Shown here one piece after another: positions 41,524 through 53,025 of a stretch of DNA of 64,000 nt. A program made the position numbers and the translations under genes. Where the stretch lies: the NCBI GenBank assembly GCA_900543805.1, contig UQTE01000012.1, positions 16,027-80,026 of the forward strand, read 5' to 3'. Source of the stretch: an uncultured Sutterella sp. (GTDB lineage: Bacteria; Pseudomonadota; Gammaproteobacteria; Burkholderiales; Burkholderiaceae_F). The notes under the pieces are model-generated. The model did not search any database and was not told the DNA's origin. It saw only the letters and a program-made list of their open reading frames with translations. Within the stretch, counting starts at the first letter, position 1; each line of letters begins with the position of its first letter.

Positions 41524-42924
41524 ATGACGAACCCCGAAACGAGCGGCGTGGAACTGCCCGAAATGGATTTGCTGCGCAAATTTGATGTGCCTGCGCCCCG
41601 ATACACCTCCTACCCGACGGCCGACCGCTTCCACGCGGGCTTCGGGGTTGAAGACTACAAGCGCGCGCTTGCGGGCCGCAAGGACGAAAAGGAACCCGCC
41701 GATCTGTCGCTCTACGTGCACGTTCCCTTCTGCAACGACGTCTGCTACTACTGCGGCTGCAACAAGATCGTGACGCGCGATCACACGAAGAGCGCCGAGT
41801 ACATCGAAACGATCGGCAAGGAAGCCGAGCTCGTGAAGGAAGTCATCACGGGCAGCATGGAATTGAAGCAGCTCCACTTCGGCGGCGGCACCCCCACTTA
41901 CCTCACGAACGACGAGTTCGCGCACATGATGGAGGTGATCACGAAGGTCTTCCCGCTCGCCGAGAAGGGAGAATTCTCGATTGAAGTCGATCCTCGCACC
42001 TGCCCGCCCGAAAAGGTGGCGATGCTGCGCAAGGTGGGGCTCAACCGCATGTCCTGCGGCGTGCAGGACTTCAACGCGGACGTCCAGAAGGCGATCAACC
42101 GCATCCAGCCCTTCGAAATGACGAAGGCGACGATCGACGCCGCCCGCGCCGAAGGGTTCGAGTCCGTCAACATGGACCTCATCTACGGTTTGCCCAAGCA
42201 GACGCGCGCGACCTTCACGGAAACGATCGACAAGGTGCTCGAGCTCTCGCCCGACCGCATCGCGCTCTATCACTATGCGCACCTGCCGAACCACTTCAAG
42301 GCCCAGCGCCGCATCTTCCCCGCGGACCTTCCCGACACGGTCGAGAAGGTGAACATCATGTTCGACGCCATCAAGCGCCTCACCGCCAACGGCTACCGCT
42401 ACATCGGGATGGACCACTTCGCCAAGGAAACGGACGAACTCTCCATCGCCCAGAAGAACGGCACGCTGCAGCGCAACTTCCAGGGCTACTCCACGATGGC
42501 CGACTGCGACATGGTCGCCCTCGGCGTCTCGAGCATCTCGAAGATCGGCAACGCCTACGCCTGCAATCCACGTGAACTCGACGACTACTACGCCGCCATC
42601 CGCGAAGGCCGTCTGGCGACGAACCGCGGCTATCTTCTCAACGAAGACGACGCGATGCGCCGCTACGTGATCATGCAGATCATGTGCAACTTCGAACTCG
42701 ACTTCAAGGACGTGGAAGAACGCTTCGGTATCGTCTTCAAGGACGTCTTCGCCTATGAACTCGGCAAGATGAAGCCCTACGTCCGTCACGAGCTCGTCGA
42801 ACTCACGCCCGAACGCCTCGTCGTGAGCGCCAAGGGCAAGATCTTCGTGCGCGCGGTCGCGATGCACTTTGACCGCTATCTGCGCGAATCGACCCGCGCG
42901 GGCGGCTATTCCCGCATCGCGTAA
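41524..42924 (+). CDS. hemN: Oxygen-independent coproporphyrinogen III oxidase HemN
   Basis: This 466-residue radical SAM enzyme converts coproporphyrinogen III to protoporphyrinogen IX without oxygen, so haem can be made anaerobically. The cluster motif CNDVCYYCGC (Cys70, Cys74, Cys77) is followed by FGGGTPTYL and the family-typical APRYTSYPTADRF at residues 24-36. The C-terminal HemN domain is complete. AAGGA precedes the ATG. A perfect FNR box upstream supports anaerobic induction. A terminator follows. Confidence 0.96.
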   Translation: MTNPETSGVELPEMDLLRKFDVPAPRYTSYPTADRFHAGFGVEDYKRALAGRKDEKEPADLSLYVHVPFCNDVCYYCGCNKIVTRDHTKSAEYIETIGKEAELVKEVITGSMELKQLHFGGGTPTYLTNDEFAHMMEVITKVFPLAEKGEFSIEVDPRTCPPEKVAMLRKVGLNRMSCGVQDFNADVQKAINRIQPFEMTKATIDAARAEGFESVNMDLIYGLPKQTRATFTETIDKVLELSPDRIALYHYAHLPNHFKAQRRIFPADLPDTVEKVNIMFDAIKRLTANGYRYIGMDHFAKETDELSIAQKNGTLQRNFQGYSTMADCDMVALGVSSISKIGNAYACNPRELDDYYAAIREGRLATNRGYLLNEDDAMRRYVIMQIMCNFELDFKDVEERFGIVFKDVFAYELGKMKPYVRHELVELTPERLVVSAKGKIFVRAVAMHFDRYLRESTRAGGYSRIA

Positions 42925-42945
42925 GAAAATTCACGCAAACTGAAA

Positions 42946-42981
42946 GAAGGGCGTCGGCACTGAGTCGGCGCCCTTTGTTTA
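42946..42981 (+). terminator. Rho-independent terminator after hemN
   Basis: AAGGGCGTCG pairs with CGGCGCCCTT (with a bulge) and is followed by TTGTTTAT, 22 bp after the hemN stop. Confidence 0.75.
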
Positions 42982-43040
42982 TGGTCGGGAAAGCGCTTTC
43001 GGGGGCGGCGTTCGGACCGGCCGGAAGAAATGGGTACGCT

Positions 43041-43963
43041 TCAGTTCTGGGCGGAAAAATGCAACTTTTGGCGTTCGGCCGAGCATTCGCGAAGAGAGTC
43101 GATGAGAAGGCCGACCTCTGGTTTGGTTGCAAGCGTGATCTCCCGAACGCAGAGCTTGAGTTCCCGCAGGGACCAGGGCTCGTCGAGTTCGAGCATGGCG
43201 CCCGAAAAATCGGCAGGCACGCATTCTGCCGGCTGAATCGTGAATCCCACGCCCGTCGTGACCAAAAGTCAGCCGTGGCGTAAAAACCCACGCGCATTCG
43301 AATGCGCGGCGAAATGCCTGCTTCGGCAGCCTTTTCCTCCACGATTCGTTCGAGCGCAAAGTCCGACGTGAGACCAATGTACTCGTACTCAAGCGCCTCG
43401 ACAAAGCGGACGGGACGGTGCAGTTTCGTCAGGGGGTGATCGAGCGGACAGAGAACGGTCAGACGATCCGTTTCGTAAGGGAGAAAGCGCAGCCCCGCAA
43501 AGTCGCCCGGAGAGGCCGTGACGCCGAGATCCGACTCCCCGAGGGCGACGTGCGCCAAGAGTTCGGACGCCCGCGAAAAATGGGTGAGTGTCACGGAAAG
43601 ATCCGGATGCGCAGTCATGAAGCGTCCGACGTCGCCCGGCAAAAAGCTCGCGAGAGCATTGACGTTGGAGGCGATGCGAAGCGCCGTGTTGGAACGGCGA
43701 AAGCGCTCCGTGTCGGAGACGAGCGCTTCGGCTTCGAGAATCATTTTCCAGGCGTGCCGCACGAACACCTCGCCGGCGGGCGTGGTGCGCACGCCGTGGG
43801 AGCGCCGCTCGAAAAGCCTCACGTCAAGACGCGACTCGAGTTCCCCGAGTCGGGCGCTCGCGGAACTGACAGCCAGGTGAACGGTGCGTGCCGCTTCGCT
43901 GATGTTGCCGCAACGGTCGACCGCCAACACCAGTTTGAGGTCTTTGTCGTCAAAGTGAAACAT
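43041..43963 (-). pseudogene. LysR-family regulator with an internal frameshift
   Basis: The N-terminal part (from 43963) is a normal LysR protein: DDKDLKLVLAVDRCGNISEA and the helix-turn-helix up to RLFERRSHGVRTTPAGEVF, then the substrate domain as far as RMRVGFYATAD. At about 43268-43272 homology jumps to another frame, which continues LLVTTGVGFTIQPAECVPAD and ends at 43041. Joined, the protein would be about 307 residues, the normal LysR length. A single missing base explains this. Unshifted, the frame would run on to 42803 with Arg/Ser-rich nonsense and into hemN. It is a true pseudogene or a sequencing error. It is divergent from the flavoprotein gene and probably regulated it. Confidence 0.82.
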
Positions 43964-43990
43964 CGGTGTTATCCCGTGAGTGTTTTCGTA

Positions 43991-44015
43991 TTTTCCGAAA
44001 TCAAGCTTCGGAGAA
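43991..44015. promoter_or_regulatory. Candidate LysR operator between the LysR gene and flavoprotein gene
   Basis: TTTTCCGAA (43991-43999) and TTCGGAGAA (44007-44015) form an inverted repeat with one wobble mismatch, 28 bp upstream of the LysR start and 128 bp before the flavoprotein start. The position fits an autoregulatory LysR site. Confidence 0.45.
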
Positions 44016-44142
44016 TGCCGCAGATCTTTTTCGGTTTCTCATCCGCATCTTCTTTAGGCTAGAGCGCAATTGAGAGTACGGTGACTTCGCTCTCATCCTA
44101 CGTCTTTTCGAATTTTCAGGAAAGAAAAAAAAGGAGATGACT

Positions 44143-46032
44143 ATGAACGCTTTCAAACTTTCGGGACTCGCCCTTGCGATGCTTCCTCTGTGTTTCCTCA
44201 GCGTGGAGGGAACGGCGGCCGTGCCGGCCGAAACGGCGGTGGTGCAAAAGGCTCCGTATTTGCAGACGATCCGCTGGGACGCCGAATTCGACGTCGTGGT
44301 GGCGGGCTACGGCTTTGCCGGCGGTTCGGCGGCGATTGCCGCCGCGGACGCCGGCGCCAAGGTGCTGCTGCTGGAAAAGGCCCCCAAGGGGCAGGAAGGC
44401 GGCAACAGCCGTTACGCTGCGCAGCAGGCGATGTGGATTGACGACACGAAGGCGAGCGACGAGGAAATTCTTCGCTACTTCCAGCTCATGCGCGGAAAGA
44501 GCACGAACCCGAGCGACGAGGTGTACAAGGCCTTCATCGCCGAAGCGAAGAAGCAGGTGGACTATCTGAAGTTCCTCGGCGCCGATAATCCGCACAAGGG
44601 CTACTACGCCGAATACCCCGAATATCCGGGAGCCGCGGCGATCGGCTTGACGATCGTGAAGGCGCCGGGCGGTGACGGACGTCTCTACGGGCTCATTCAG
44701 GAAAACGTCGCAAAGCGCGCCGACAACATTGAGGTGTGGTACGAAGCGCCCGCCGTGAAGCTGCTTCAGGACCGCGACACGGGCATCGTGCACGGCGTCG
44801 TGGCGACCGTGAACGGGAAGTCCGTCAACATCCGCGCCAAGAACGGCGTCGTGCTCGCGACGGGCGGCTACGAAAACAATCCCGACATGTTCCGCAATTT
44901 CGCCAACACGCCCGTGGCGTACGCCAAGGGGGCCCGCTTCAATACGGGCGACGGCATCGTCATGGCGATGGACGTGGACGCCCGCATGGTGAACCTTGCG
45001 AACAACAACGGCCCCGATCCCAACGTGCTCAATCCCGCGACGGGCATTTCGTTCGGGTACATGACGGCGGGTCCCAAGGATTCGTCCTGGGGCGGCCCGG
45101 CCTTCACGCGCTACAACGTGATCATGGTGGGTGCCGACGGCAAGCGCTTCTGGAACGAAACCGAGAAGACCAAGCACGGCCGCATTCATTATCACAACGA
45201 CTACCGTCATCTGCAGATGCCGGATCCGGCCTACATGATCTTCGACGATGAAGCGCGCACGGCATCCCGCGTGTACGGTTCCTGGAGCGAAGGTTCCGTG
45301 AAGGAGATCGAGTCGGGACTCGTGAAGAAGGCCGATACGATCGAAGAACTCGCCAAGATCATTGGGGTGGACGCTGCCGGTTTGAAAAAGCAGATCGACC
45401 GTTACAACGCCTTCTGCAAGGACGGCGTGGACGAAGATTTCGGGCGCCCGGCCAAGTTCCTCAAGCCTCTCCTGAAGGCTCCCTTCTACGCGGTGGAGGT
45501 GGTTCCGACCTACACGAATACGCAGGGCGGACCCGAAAAGGACGAGACGGCAGCGGTGCTGCACCGAGACGGCAGTCGTATTCCTCATCTCTTCAGTGCG
45601 GGCGAACTCGGGTCGATCTTCTCGAACAAGTACAACGGTACGGGCAACATCGGCGAGTCGCTTATTTTTGGTCGGATCGCCGGCGCTTCGGCCGCCAAGA
45701 TGAAGAGCGACGTGACGCAGGAAAGCGTTCTGAAGGGACCGGCCTTCCGTCCCGCTTCTCTCAAGACGAACGCGCCGTCGATTCGTTCGGGGGAAAAGGT
45801 TGGACGCGCCCGCGGCATGGGCGGCGACGTGGTGCTCGGCGTGACGATGAAGGACGGTCGCATTTCGGCCGTGCGCGTAATCGAAGCGAACGAGACGCCG
45901 GGAATCGGGACGAAGGCTCTCGAAAAACTTCCCGACGAAGCCGTGCGCACGAACGGAGAGGTGGATACGGTTTCGGGCGCGACGGTGACGAGCGACGCCT
46001 TCCGTTCCGCCCTGAAGAATGCGCTCCGTTGA
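44143..46032 (+). CDS. Exported FAD-dependent reductase with C-terminal FMN-binding domain
   Basis: This 629-residue flavoprotein has a signal peptide ending near EGTAAVPA and an FAD-binding motif VVVAGYGFAGGSAAIAAADA. A substrate domain of the fumarate reductase/succinate dehydrogenase flavoprotein superfamily follows. From about residue 555 there is an FMN_bind domain with the flavinylation motif DTVSGATVTS, where FMN would be attached to Thr. Such enzymes act as periplasmic terminal reductases fed by quinol via FMN. The QxHPT stretch typical of fumarate reductases is absent (NLANNNGPDPNVLNP instead), so fumarate is unlikely and the acceptor is unknown. ATG 44143 is chosen over 44137 for spacing to AAGGAG. 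Confidence 0.9.
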   Translation: MNAFKLSGLALAMLPLCFLSVEGTAAVPAETAVVQKAPYLQTIRWDAEFDVVVAGYGFAGGSAAIAAADAGAKVLLLEKAPKGQEGGNSRYAAQQAMWIDDTKASDEEILRYFQLMRGKSTNPSDEVYKAFIAEAKKQVDYLKFLGADNPHKGYYAEYPEYPGAAAIGLTIVKAPGGDGRLYGLIQENVAKRADNIEVWYEAPAVKLLQDRDTGIVHGVVATVNGKSVNIRAKNGVVLATGGYENNPDMFRNFANTPVAYAKGARFNTGDGIVMAMDVDARMVNLANNNGPDPNVLNPATGISFGYMTAGPKDSSWGGPAFTRYNVIMVGADGKRFWNETEKTKHGRIHYHNDYRHLQMPDPAYMIFDDEARTASRVYGSWSEGSVKEIESGLVKKADTIEELAKIIGVDAAGLKKQIDRYNAFCKDGVDEDFGRPAKFLKPLLKAPFYAVEVVPTYTNTQGGPEKDETAAVLHRDGSRIPHLFSAGELGSIFSNKYNGTGNIGESLIFGRIAGASAAKMKSDVTQESVLKGPAFRPASLKTNAPSIRSGEKVGRARGMGGDVVLGVTMKDGRISAVRVIEANETPGIGTKALEKLPDEAVRTNGEVDTVSGATVTSDAFRSALKNALR

Positions 46033-46050
46033 TTCCGCTTTGATTCCGAG

Positions 46051-46095
46051 AAACGGGTCCGATCCTCCGCAGAGGGGGCGGACCCGTTTGGGTTT
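46051..46095 (+). terminator. Rho-independent terminator after the flavoprotein gene
   Basis: AAACGGGTCCG (46051-46061) pairs perfectly with CGGACCCGTTT (46079-46089), followed by TGGGTTTC. Confidence 0.75.
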
Positions 46096-46153
46096 CTGCG
46101 GCCCGCTCGGGGCGTTTTTTTCTCGAATCGCCACCCCATCGCGGGCGGATGCT

Positions 46154-46233
46154 CCTAAAATAACAAACTTTAGGTCCGCCTTTTCGTGGTGGAACGTCAT
46201 CCGCCGAGGTCCCTGCGGGGCCCCGACGGATGA
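46154..46233 (+). promoter_or_regulatory. alaS leader with -10 box and long hairpin
   Basis: A TAAAAT box near 46154 is followed by a 17-bp imperfect stem: TCATCCG (46197-46203) pairs with CGGATGA (46227-46233), and an inner GGTCCC pairs with GGGGCC. The hairpin is about 85 bp upstream of the alaS start and has no T-run. It may be a leader structure; E. coli alaS is autoregulated by a different means. Confidence 0.4.
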
Positions 46234-46317
46234 CTCGGAGATTCGGCCCCGACCCCACCGGTGCGAAGCCCCTTCTTCGCTTCTCGCAGGCCGAGTCCAA
46301 ACCAAAGGATTTATTTC

Positions 46318-48944
<2,627 letters not shown>

Positions 48945-48945
<1 letters not shown>

Positions 48946-49190
48946 TGTCGACCGACGTCACGGAACTTTCCCTGCCGGACCTCGTCTGTCCGATGCCGGT
49001 CCTCAAAGCCAAGAAGGCGTTGGCCGGCCTCGCGCCGGGCGCGCTCCTTCGGGTGCGCTCGACCGACCGGCACAGCCTCGCGGATCTGCGGGACTTCTGC
49101 GAACAGACGGGACACGTCCTGGTCGAACAAAGTGAATCCGACGAAGGGGAGCGCCACTGGTTCGTGACGCTCATCCGACGCAGGGACTGA
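48945..49190 (+). CDS. TusA-family sulfurtransferase-like protein
   Basis: This 81-residue SirA/TusA-fold protein has the CPMP motif (Cys15) in LSLPDLVCPMPVLKAKKAL, which carries persulfide in sulfur relay. TusA itself serves tRNA thiolation; relatives deliver sulfur to molybdenum cofactors and other targets, so the exact role is open. It starts inside the alaS stop (TGATG), so it is translationally coupled to alaS. A strong terminator follows. Confidence 0.88.
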
Positions 49191-49212
49191 CGGGCGACAC
49201 GCTTCGCTTCGG

Positions 49213-49254
49213 GCGGACCGCTTCCTTTTCGGGGAGGCGGTCCGCTTTCTTTTG
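49213..49254 (+). terminator. Rho-independent terminator after the alaS operon
   Basis: GCGGACCGCTTCC pairs with GGAGGCGGTCCGC (one wobble at the base of the loop) and is followed by TTTCTTTTG. Confidence 0.88.
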
Positions 49255-49441
49255 CGGGGTGCGTACGGGGCGCGGCGAGAGGGAAAGAGGGGCGGAAGAC
49301 GACCGCTTTGAAGAGAGAATCTCCCTAAAAAGAGCGGTAAGGTTGGCGCAATTTTTGCGTGATATAAACCGTTTCCATGGAGGTTGAACGCGACCTCAAA
49401 CAACCATTCGTACCCCACAAAAGAAGACAGGTAACCACAAA

Positions 49442-50248
49442 ATGATCAAGACTTCGATTGCCGCCGCCCTCGCCCTCGCTCTCGCCGCGGGCACCGCCAT
49501 GGCCGAATTCAAGGACTTCACGGTCAACGGCGAACTCGTGACCAAGGCTCAGCAGGAAGCCGTCGCCACGGAAGTGCTCGCCAACTCGGGGAACCCCCAT
49601 CAGGCCATGATGGACAGCTCCATTGAAGAGCAGGTCAAGGACATGATCATCGAAACGAAGGTCATGGGCCGCTATGCCCGCCAGCAGGGTCTTGACAAGG
49701 ATCCGGCCGTTCAGGAACAGATCGCCCGCGCCACCGACATGATCCTCATGCAGCAGGCCGTCAACAAGTTCCTGAAGGACAATCCCGTCAAGGAAGAAAC
49801 GATCAAGGCCGAATACGACAAGGAAGCCCAGCGTTGGGGCGACACGGAAGTCCGCGTCCGCCACATCCTCGTTAAGACGGAAGCCGAAGCCAAGGATCTG
49901 ATCGACCAGATCAACAAGGGCGCCTCCTTTGCGAAGCTCGCCGCGGAAAAGACGCTTGACGAAGGTTCCAAGGACGTCGGCGGCATCCTCGACTGGCAGT
50001 CTCCCTCCGTCTACACGGGCGGTCTGAGCACGGCCATCGCCGGCCTCAAGAAGGGCGAAATGGCCAAGACCCCGGTGCAGAGCCCGGCCGGCTACCACGT
50101 CATCAAGGTGGAAGACACCCGCAAGGCCCAGCTCTTCCCGAAGTATGAAGACCGCAAGATGGAACTGCGCCACATCCTCATGCAGCGCCACGTCAAGGCC
50201 TTCATCCACGAACAGGTCCTCGGCGCCGACATCAAGGACGCCAAGTAA
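49442..50248 (+). CDS. Periplasmic peptidyl-prolyl isomerase, parvulin/SurA-like
   Basis: This 268-residue exported protein has a signal peptide ending TAMA-EFKDF. A helical chaperone-like N-terminal domain (about 30-130) is followed by a parvulin PpiC domain. The latter starts at VRVRHILVKTEAEAKDLIDQ and continues through DVGGILDWQSPSVY to TPVQSPAGYHVIKVED. It is expected to help fold outer-membrane or periplasmic proteins. It is shorter than SurA and has one parvulin domain, like PrsA and Cbf2-type proteins of Epsilon- and Betaproteobacteria. It is monocistronic, with a terminator behind it. Confidence 0.92.
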   Translation: MIKTSIAAALALALAAGTAMAEFKDFTVNGELVTKAQQEAVATEVLANSGNPHQAMMDSSIEEQVKDMIIETKVMGRYARQQGLDKDPAVQEQIARATDMILMQQAVNKFLKDNPVKEETIKAEYDKEAQRWGDTEVRVRHILVKTEAEAKDLIDQINKGASFAKLAAEKTLDEGSKDVGGILDWQSPSVYTGGLSTAIAGLKKGEMAKTPVQSPAGYHVIKVEDTRKAQLFPKYEDRKMELRHILMQRHVKAFIHEQVLGADIKDAK

Positions 50249-50308
50249 TCGTCCGACTTCAGAAAAGGAGGGTGCCCGAAGCGCCCTCCGAAACGACTTA
50301 CGGACAGG

Positions 50309-50345
50309 AAGCGCCGCTCTCGAAATTCTTTCGGGCGGCGCTTTT
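50309..50345 (+). terminator. Rho-independent terminator after the isomerase gene
   Basis: AAGCGCCGC pairs perfectly with GCGGCGCTT around a 17-base loop, followed by TTC. A second hairpin GGAGGG/CCCTCC lies just before it at 50267-50289. Confidence 0.7.
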
Positions 50346-50429
50346 CGAATGTACTGATCCGCACCGAGTCGTTTTTGGGAGGCTTCTCCCCTCGGGAGAA
50401 GCGACTGCAACCATCGGGAGGAAATCTCC

Positions 50430-52388
50430 GTGACTGCTGAAATCGGTCATTTCGCTCTGATCCTCGCGCTCGTCGTGAGTGCCCTCGGCGCCTTTCTGCC
50501 TCTGGCGGGCGCCGCCTGGGACATCCGCGGTTGGATGCGCACGGGTACGGCGAGCGCCTTCATTCTCGCGCTCTGCGCCACGGTGGCGATCGGCTCGCTT
50601 GCCTACGGTTTCGTGACGAGCGACTTCACGATCCTGAACGTCGCGCGCAACAGTAATTCGGCGCTGCCCTGGTACTACAAACTCGCCGCCGTCTGGGGCT
50701 CGCACGAGGGCTCGATTCTCTTTTGGGTGACGACGCTCTGTTGGTGGATGTTCGCCGTGGCGCTCTCGGCGCGGCGTCTCCCCGAAAAGGTGCTCGCGCG
50801 CATTTTGGGTACGCTCTCGCTCATCGCCTTCGGGCTCTTTCTTTTCATTCTGCTCACTTCGAATCCCTTCTTGCGTCTCTTCCCGGAAGCGGCCGAGGGG
50901 GCGGACCTCAATCCCCTCCTGCAGGACCCGGGGATGATCTTCCATCCGCCGCTCCTCTATCTTGGGTACGTGGGCTTTGCGGTCCCCTTCGCCTTCGCGG
51001 TGGCGGCCCTCATGGGCGGACGCCTCGACGTCGCCTGGGCGCGCTGGATGCGTCCGTGGACGACGGCGAGCTGGGTGCTCCTGACGCTCGGCATCAGTCT
51101 CGGCTCCTACTGGTCCTACTACGAACTCGGCTGGGGCGGCTGGTGGGCCTGGGACCCGGTGGAAAATTCTTCCCTCATGCCGTGGCTCACGGGCACGGCC
51201 CTGATGCACTCGCTCGCCGTCACGGAAAAGCGCGGTCTCTTCAAGATCTGGACGGTGTTCCTTGCGATTTTGACCTTCTCGCTTTCGCTGCTCGGGACCT
51301 TCCTCGTGCGCTCGGGCGTGCTCACGTCGGTGCACGCGTTCGCGAGCGATCCGCAGCGAGGGATCTTCATTCTCGTCTTCCTCGTCCTCGTGATCGGGTT
51401 CTCCTTCCTGCTCTTTGCCTGGAGGGGATCGTCGGTCGGACAGACGGGGAGCTACTCGTGGCTCTCGCGCGAGAGCGCGCTCCTTTCGAACAACGTGGTT
51501 CTCCTCGTCGCGATGGGCTCGATCCTTCTGGGGACGCTCTATCCGCTCTTCATCGACGCTCTGAACGGCTCGAAGATTTCGGTGGGGGCGCCCTACTTCG
51601 ACATGGTCTTCGGTTGGATCATGATCCCGATGGCGCTCTTCCTTGCGCCGGGGGCCCTTGCGAACTGGAAGACGCAAAAGAGCGGCGCGCTCGTGCGCGA
51701 AATGGCCGTTCCCTTCGTCGTTTCGCTCGTTGCGGGCGTTGCGATTCCCTTCCTCATGGGTGAATGGAAGTGGCCCGCGGCCGCGGGCTCTTTCCTCGCC
51801 GTCTGGATTCTGACGGGCGCCGTCGCCGCCTGGTGGCGCCGCGCCGCCGTGGCGCGCCGTCAGGGCCGCTCGACCCTCAAGGAAGCGTTGCCCTGGTGGG
51901 GCATGCAGATTGCGCACGTCGGCGTCGCGATGACGATCTTCGGCGCCGTGATGGTGAGCTGCTATCAGGTCGAACGAAACGTCACGATGTATCCGGGCGA
52001 CGTCGTCACGGTGCGCGACGTGACCTTCCGCTACAACGGCTGGTCCGAAGAGCGCGGTCCCAACTATCAGGCGGCCGTGGGGTCAATCACGATCTTCGAC
52101 GGCGACGCCAAGGAACTCGTGACGCTCGAGCCTGAAAAGCGCAACTACGACAGCGTGGAAAACATGACGATGACGGAAGCCTCGATTCTGCACCGCTTCC
52201 ACGAAGACCTGTACGTTTCCATGGCGACGCCGACCCCCGACGGCAACGGCTGGGTGATGCGCGCCTACGTGAAGCCCTTCGTTTTGTGGATCTGGATCGG
52301 CACCGTGCTCATGAGCGTGGGCGGCCTTTTTGCGGCGGGCGACCGCCGCTACCGCAGCGCCGGGCGTGAAGGAGGCAAGCATGCGTAA
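50430..52388 (+). CDS. ccmF: Cytochrome c maturation protein CcmF (haem lyase)
   Basis: This 652-residue membrane protein with about 15 segments joins haem from CcmE to apocytochrome c in the periplasm. The tryptophan-rich WWD motif WGGWWAWDPVENSS near residue 235 and conserved haem-ligand histidine contexts (AVWGSHEGSILFW, GMIFHPPLLY, GTALMHSLAV) are visible. The GTG at 50430 follows GGGAGGAAA. It heads ccmF-ccmH-ccmI, whose first two genes overlap. ccmABCDE and ccmG/dsbE are not in the window. Confidence 0.96.
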   Translation: MTAEIGHFALILALVVSALGAFLPLAGAAWDIRGWMRTGTASAFILALCATVAIGSLAYGFVTSDFTILNVARNSNSALPWYYKLAAVWGSHEGSILFWVTTLCWWMFAVALSARRLPEKVLARILGTLSLIAFGLFLFILLTSNPFLRLFPEAAEGADLNPLLQDPGMIFHPPLLYLGYVGFAVPFAFAVAALMGGRLDVAWARWMRPWTTASWVLLTLGISLGSYWSYYELGWGGWWAWDPVENSSLMPWLTGTALMHSLAVTEKRGLFKIWTVFLAILTFSLSLLGTFLVRSGVLTSVHAFASDPQRGIFILVFLVLVIGFSFLLFAWRGSSVGQTGSYSWLSRESALLSNNVVLLVAMGSILLGTLYPLFIDALNGSKISVGAPYFDMVFGWIMIPMALFLAPGALANWKTQKSGALVREMAVPFVVSLVAGVAIPFLMGEWKWPAAAGSFLAVWILTGAVAAWWRRAAVARRQGRSTLKEALPWWGMQIAHVGVAMTIFGAVMVSCYQVERNVTMYPGDVVTVRDVTFRYNGWSEERGPNYQAAVGSITIFDGDAKELVTLEPEKRNYDSVENMTMTEASILHRFHEDLYVSMATPTPDGNGWVMRAYVKPFVLWIWIGTVLMSVGGLFAAGDRRYRSAGREGGKHA

Positions 52389-53025
52389 GACTCTTCCCCT
52401 CGTTTTGGGCCTCGTCCTCGCGGCGGGCCTTGCCGCCGGTCCCGCTTCGGCGGCCGACACGGGCGCTTCTTCTGCGCCCGCCGCCTCGACGCCCGCGGGC
52501 ACGATCGGCGGCATGACGCTCGGCGAGGCGCTCTCGGCCGATCCCGCGACGCTCGAAGGTCTCCCCACGGCGCCGCGTCAGGCGGCGCCCGCGGAATTCG
52601 ATCCGCAGCAAAACCCGCGCGTCTACGAGATCAGCCGCCAGTTGCGGTGCCTCGTGTGTCAGAACGAAAACATCGCCGACTCGAATGCGGAGCTTGCGAT
52701 CGACCTTCGCCGTGAAGTCGCGGCGCAGGTGAAGAGCGGCAAGACCGACGACGAGATCATCGACTTCATGGTCGAGCGCTACGGCGACTACGTTCTCTAC
52801 AATCCGCCCTTCAAGGCGAAGACCTTCCTTCTCTGGTGCGGTCCGGCGATCTTCTTCCTGGTCGCCTTCTGGGCCGTGTGGCGTCTGAACCGCCGCCGCA
52901 AGGCCGAGTCGCGCGCCCGCCGCGCGGCGCTCTCCGAAGAGGCGTACGCGCAGGGGCTCGCGATCCTCAAGGGCGAACTCGTTTTCCGCGATGGTGCCTT
53001 CCACCCCGTGAAGAAGGAGGCCTAA
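52381..53025 (+). CDS. ccmH: Cytochrome c maturation protein CcmH (thiol oxidoreductase subunit)
   Basis: This 214-residue protein has a signal peptide and the CcmH motif LRCLVCQNENIADSNAELAI (Cys90, Cys93), which handles the thiols of apocytochrome c. Further on are RYGDYVLYNPPF and one membrane anchor near residue 160. About 45 extra residues, rich in Ala, Pro and Thr, stand between the signal peptide and the core domain; most CcmH proteins lack them. The ATG lies inside the ccmF end, preceded by AGGAGG. No ccmG lies between ccmF and ccmH, unlike the common order. Confidence 0.93.
   Translation: MRKTLPLVLGLVLAAGLAAGPASAADTGASSAPAASTPAGTIGGMTLGEALSADPATLEGLPTAPRQAAPAEFDPQQNPRVYEISRQLRCLVCQNENIADSNAELAIDLRREVAAQVKSGKTDDEIIDFMVERYGDYVLYNPPFKAKTFLLWCGPAIFFLVAFWAVWRLNRRRKAESRARRAALSEEAYAQGLAILKGELVFRDGAFHPVKKEA

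Noticed and set aside
42803..43040. Extension of the LysR frame to 42803
   Set aside because: After the frameshift point the unshifted frame is Arg/Ser-rich, overlaps the hemN terminator and end, and has no LysR likeness; the other frame carries the homology.
46180..46233. T-box-like string GGTGGAACG in the alaS leader
   Set aside because: T-box leaders need a long specifier stem upstream and a terminator or start-blocking helix downstream. The space after the likely promoter is too short, the hairpin has no T-run, and T-boxes are very rare in Betaproteobacteria.
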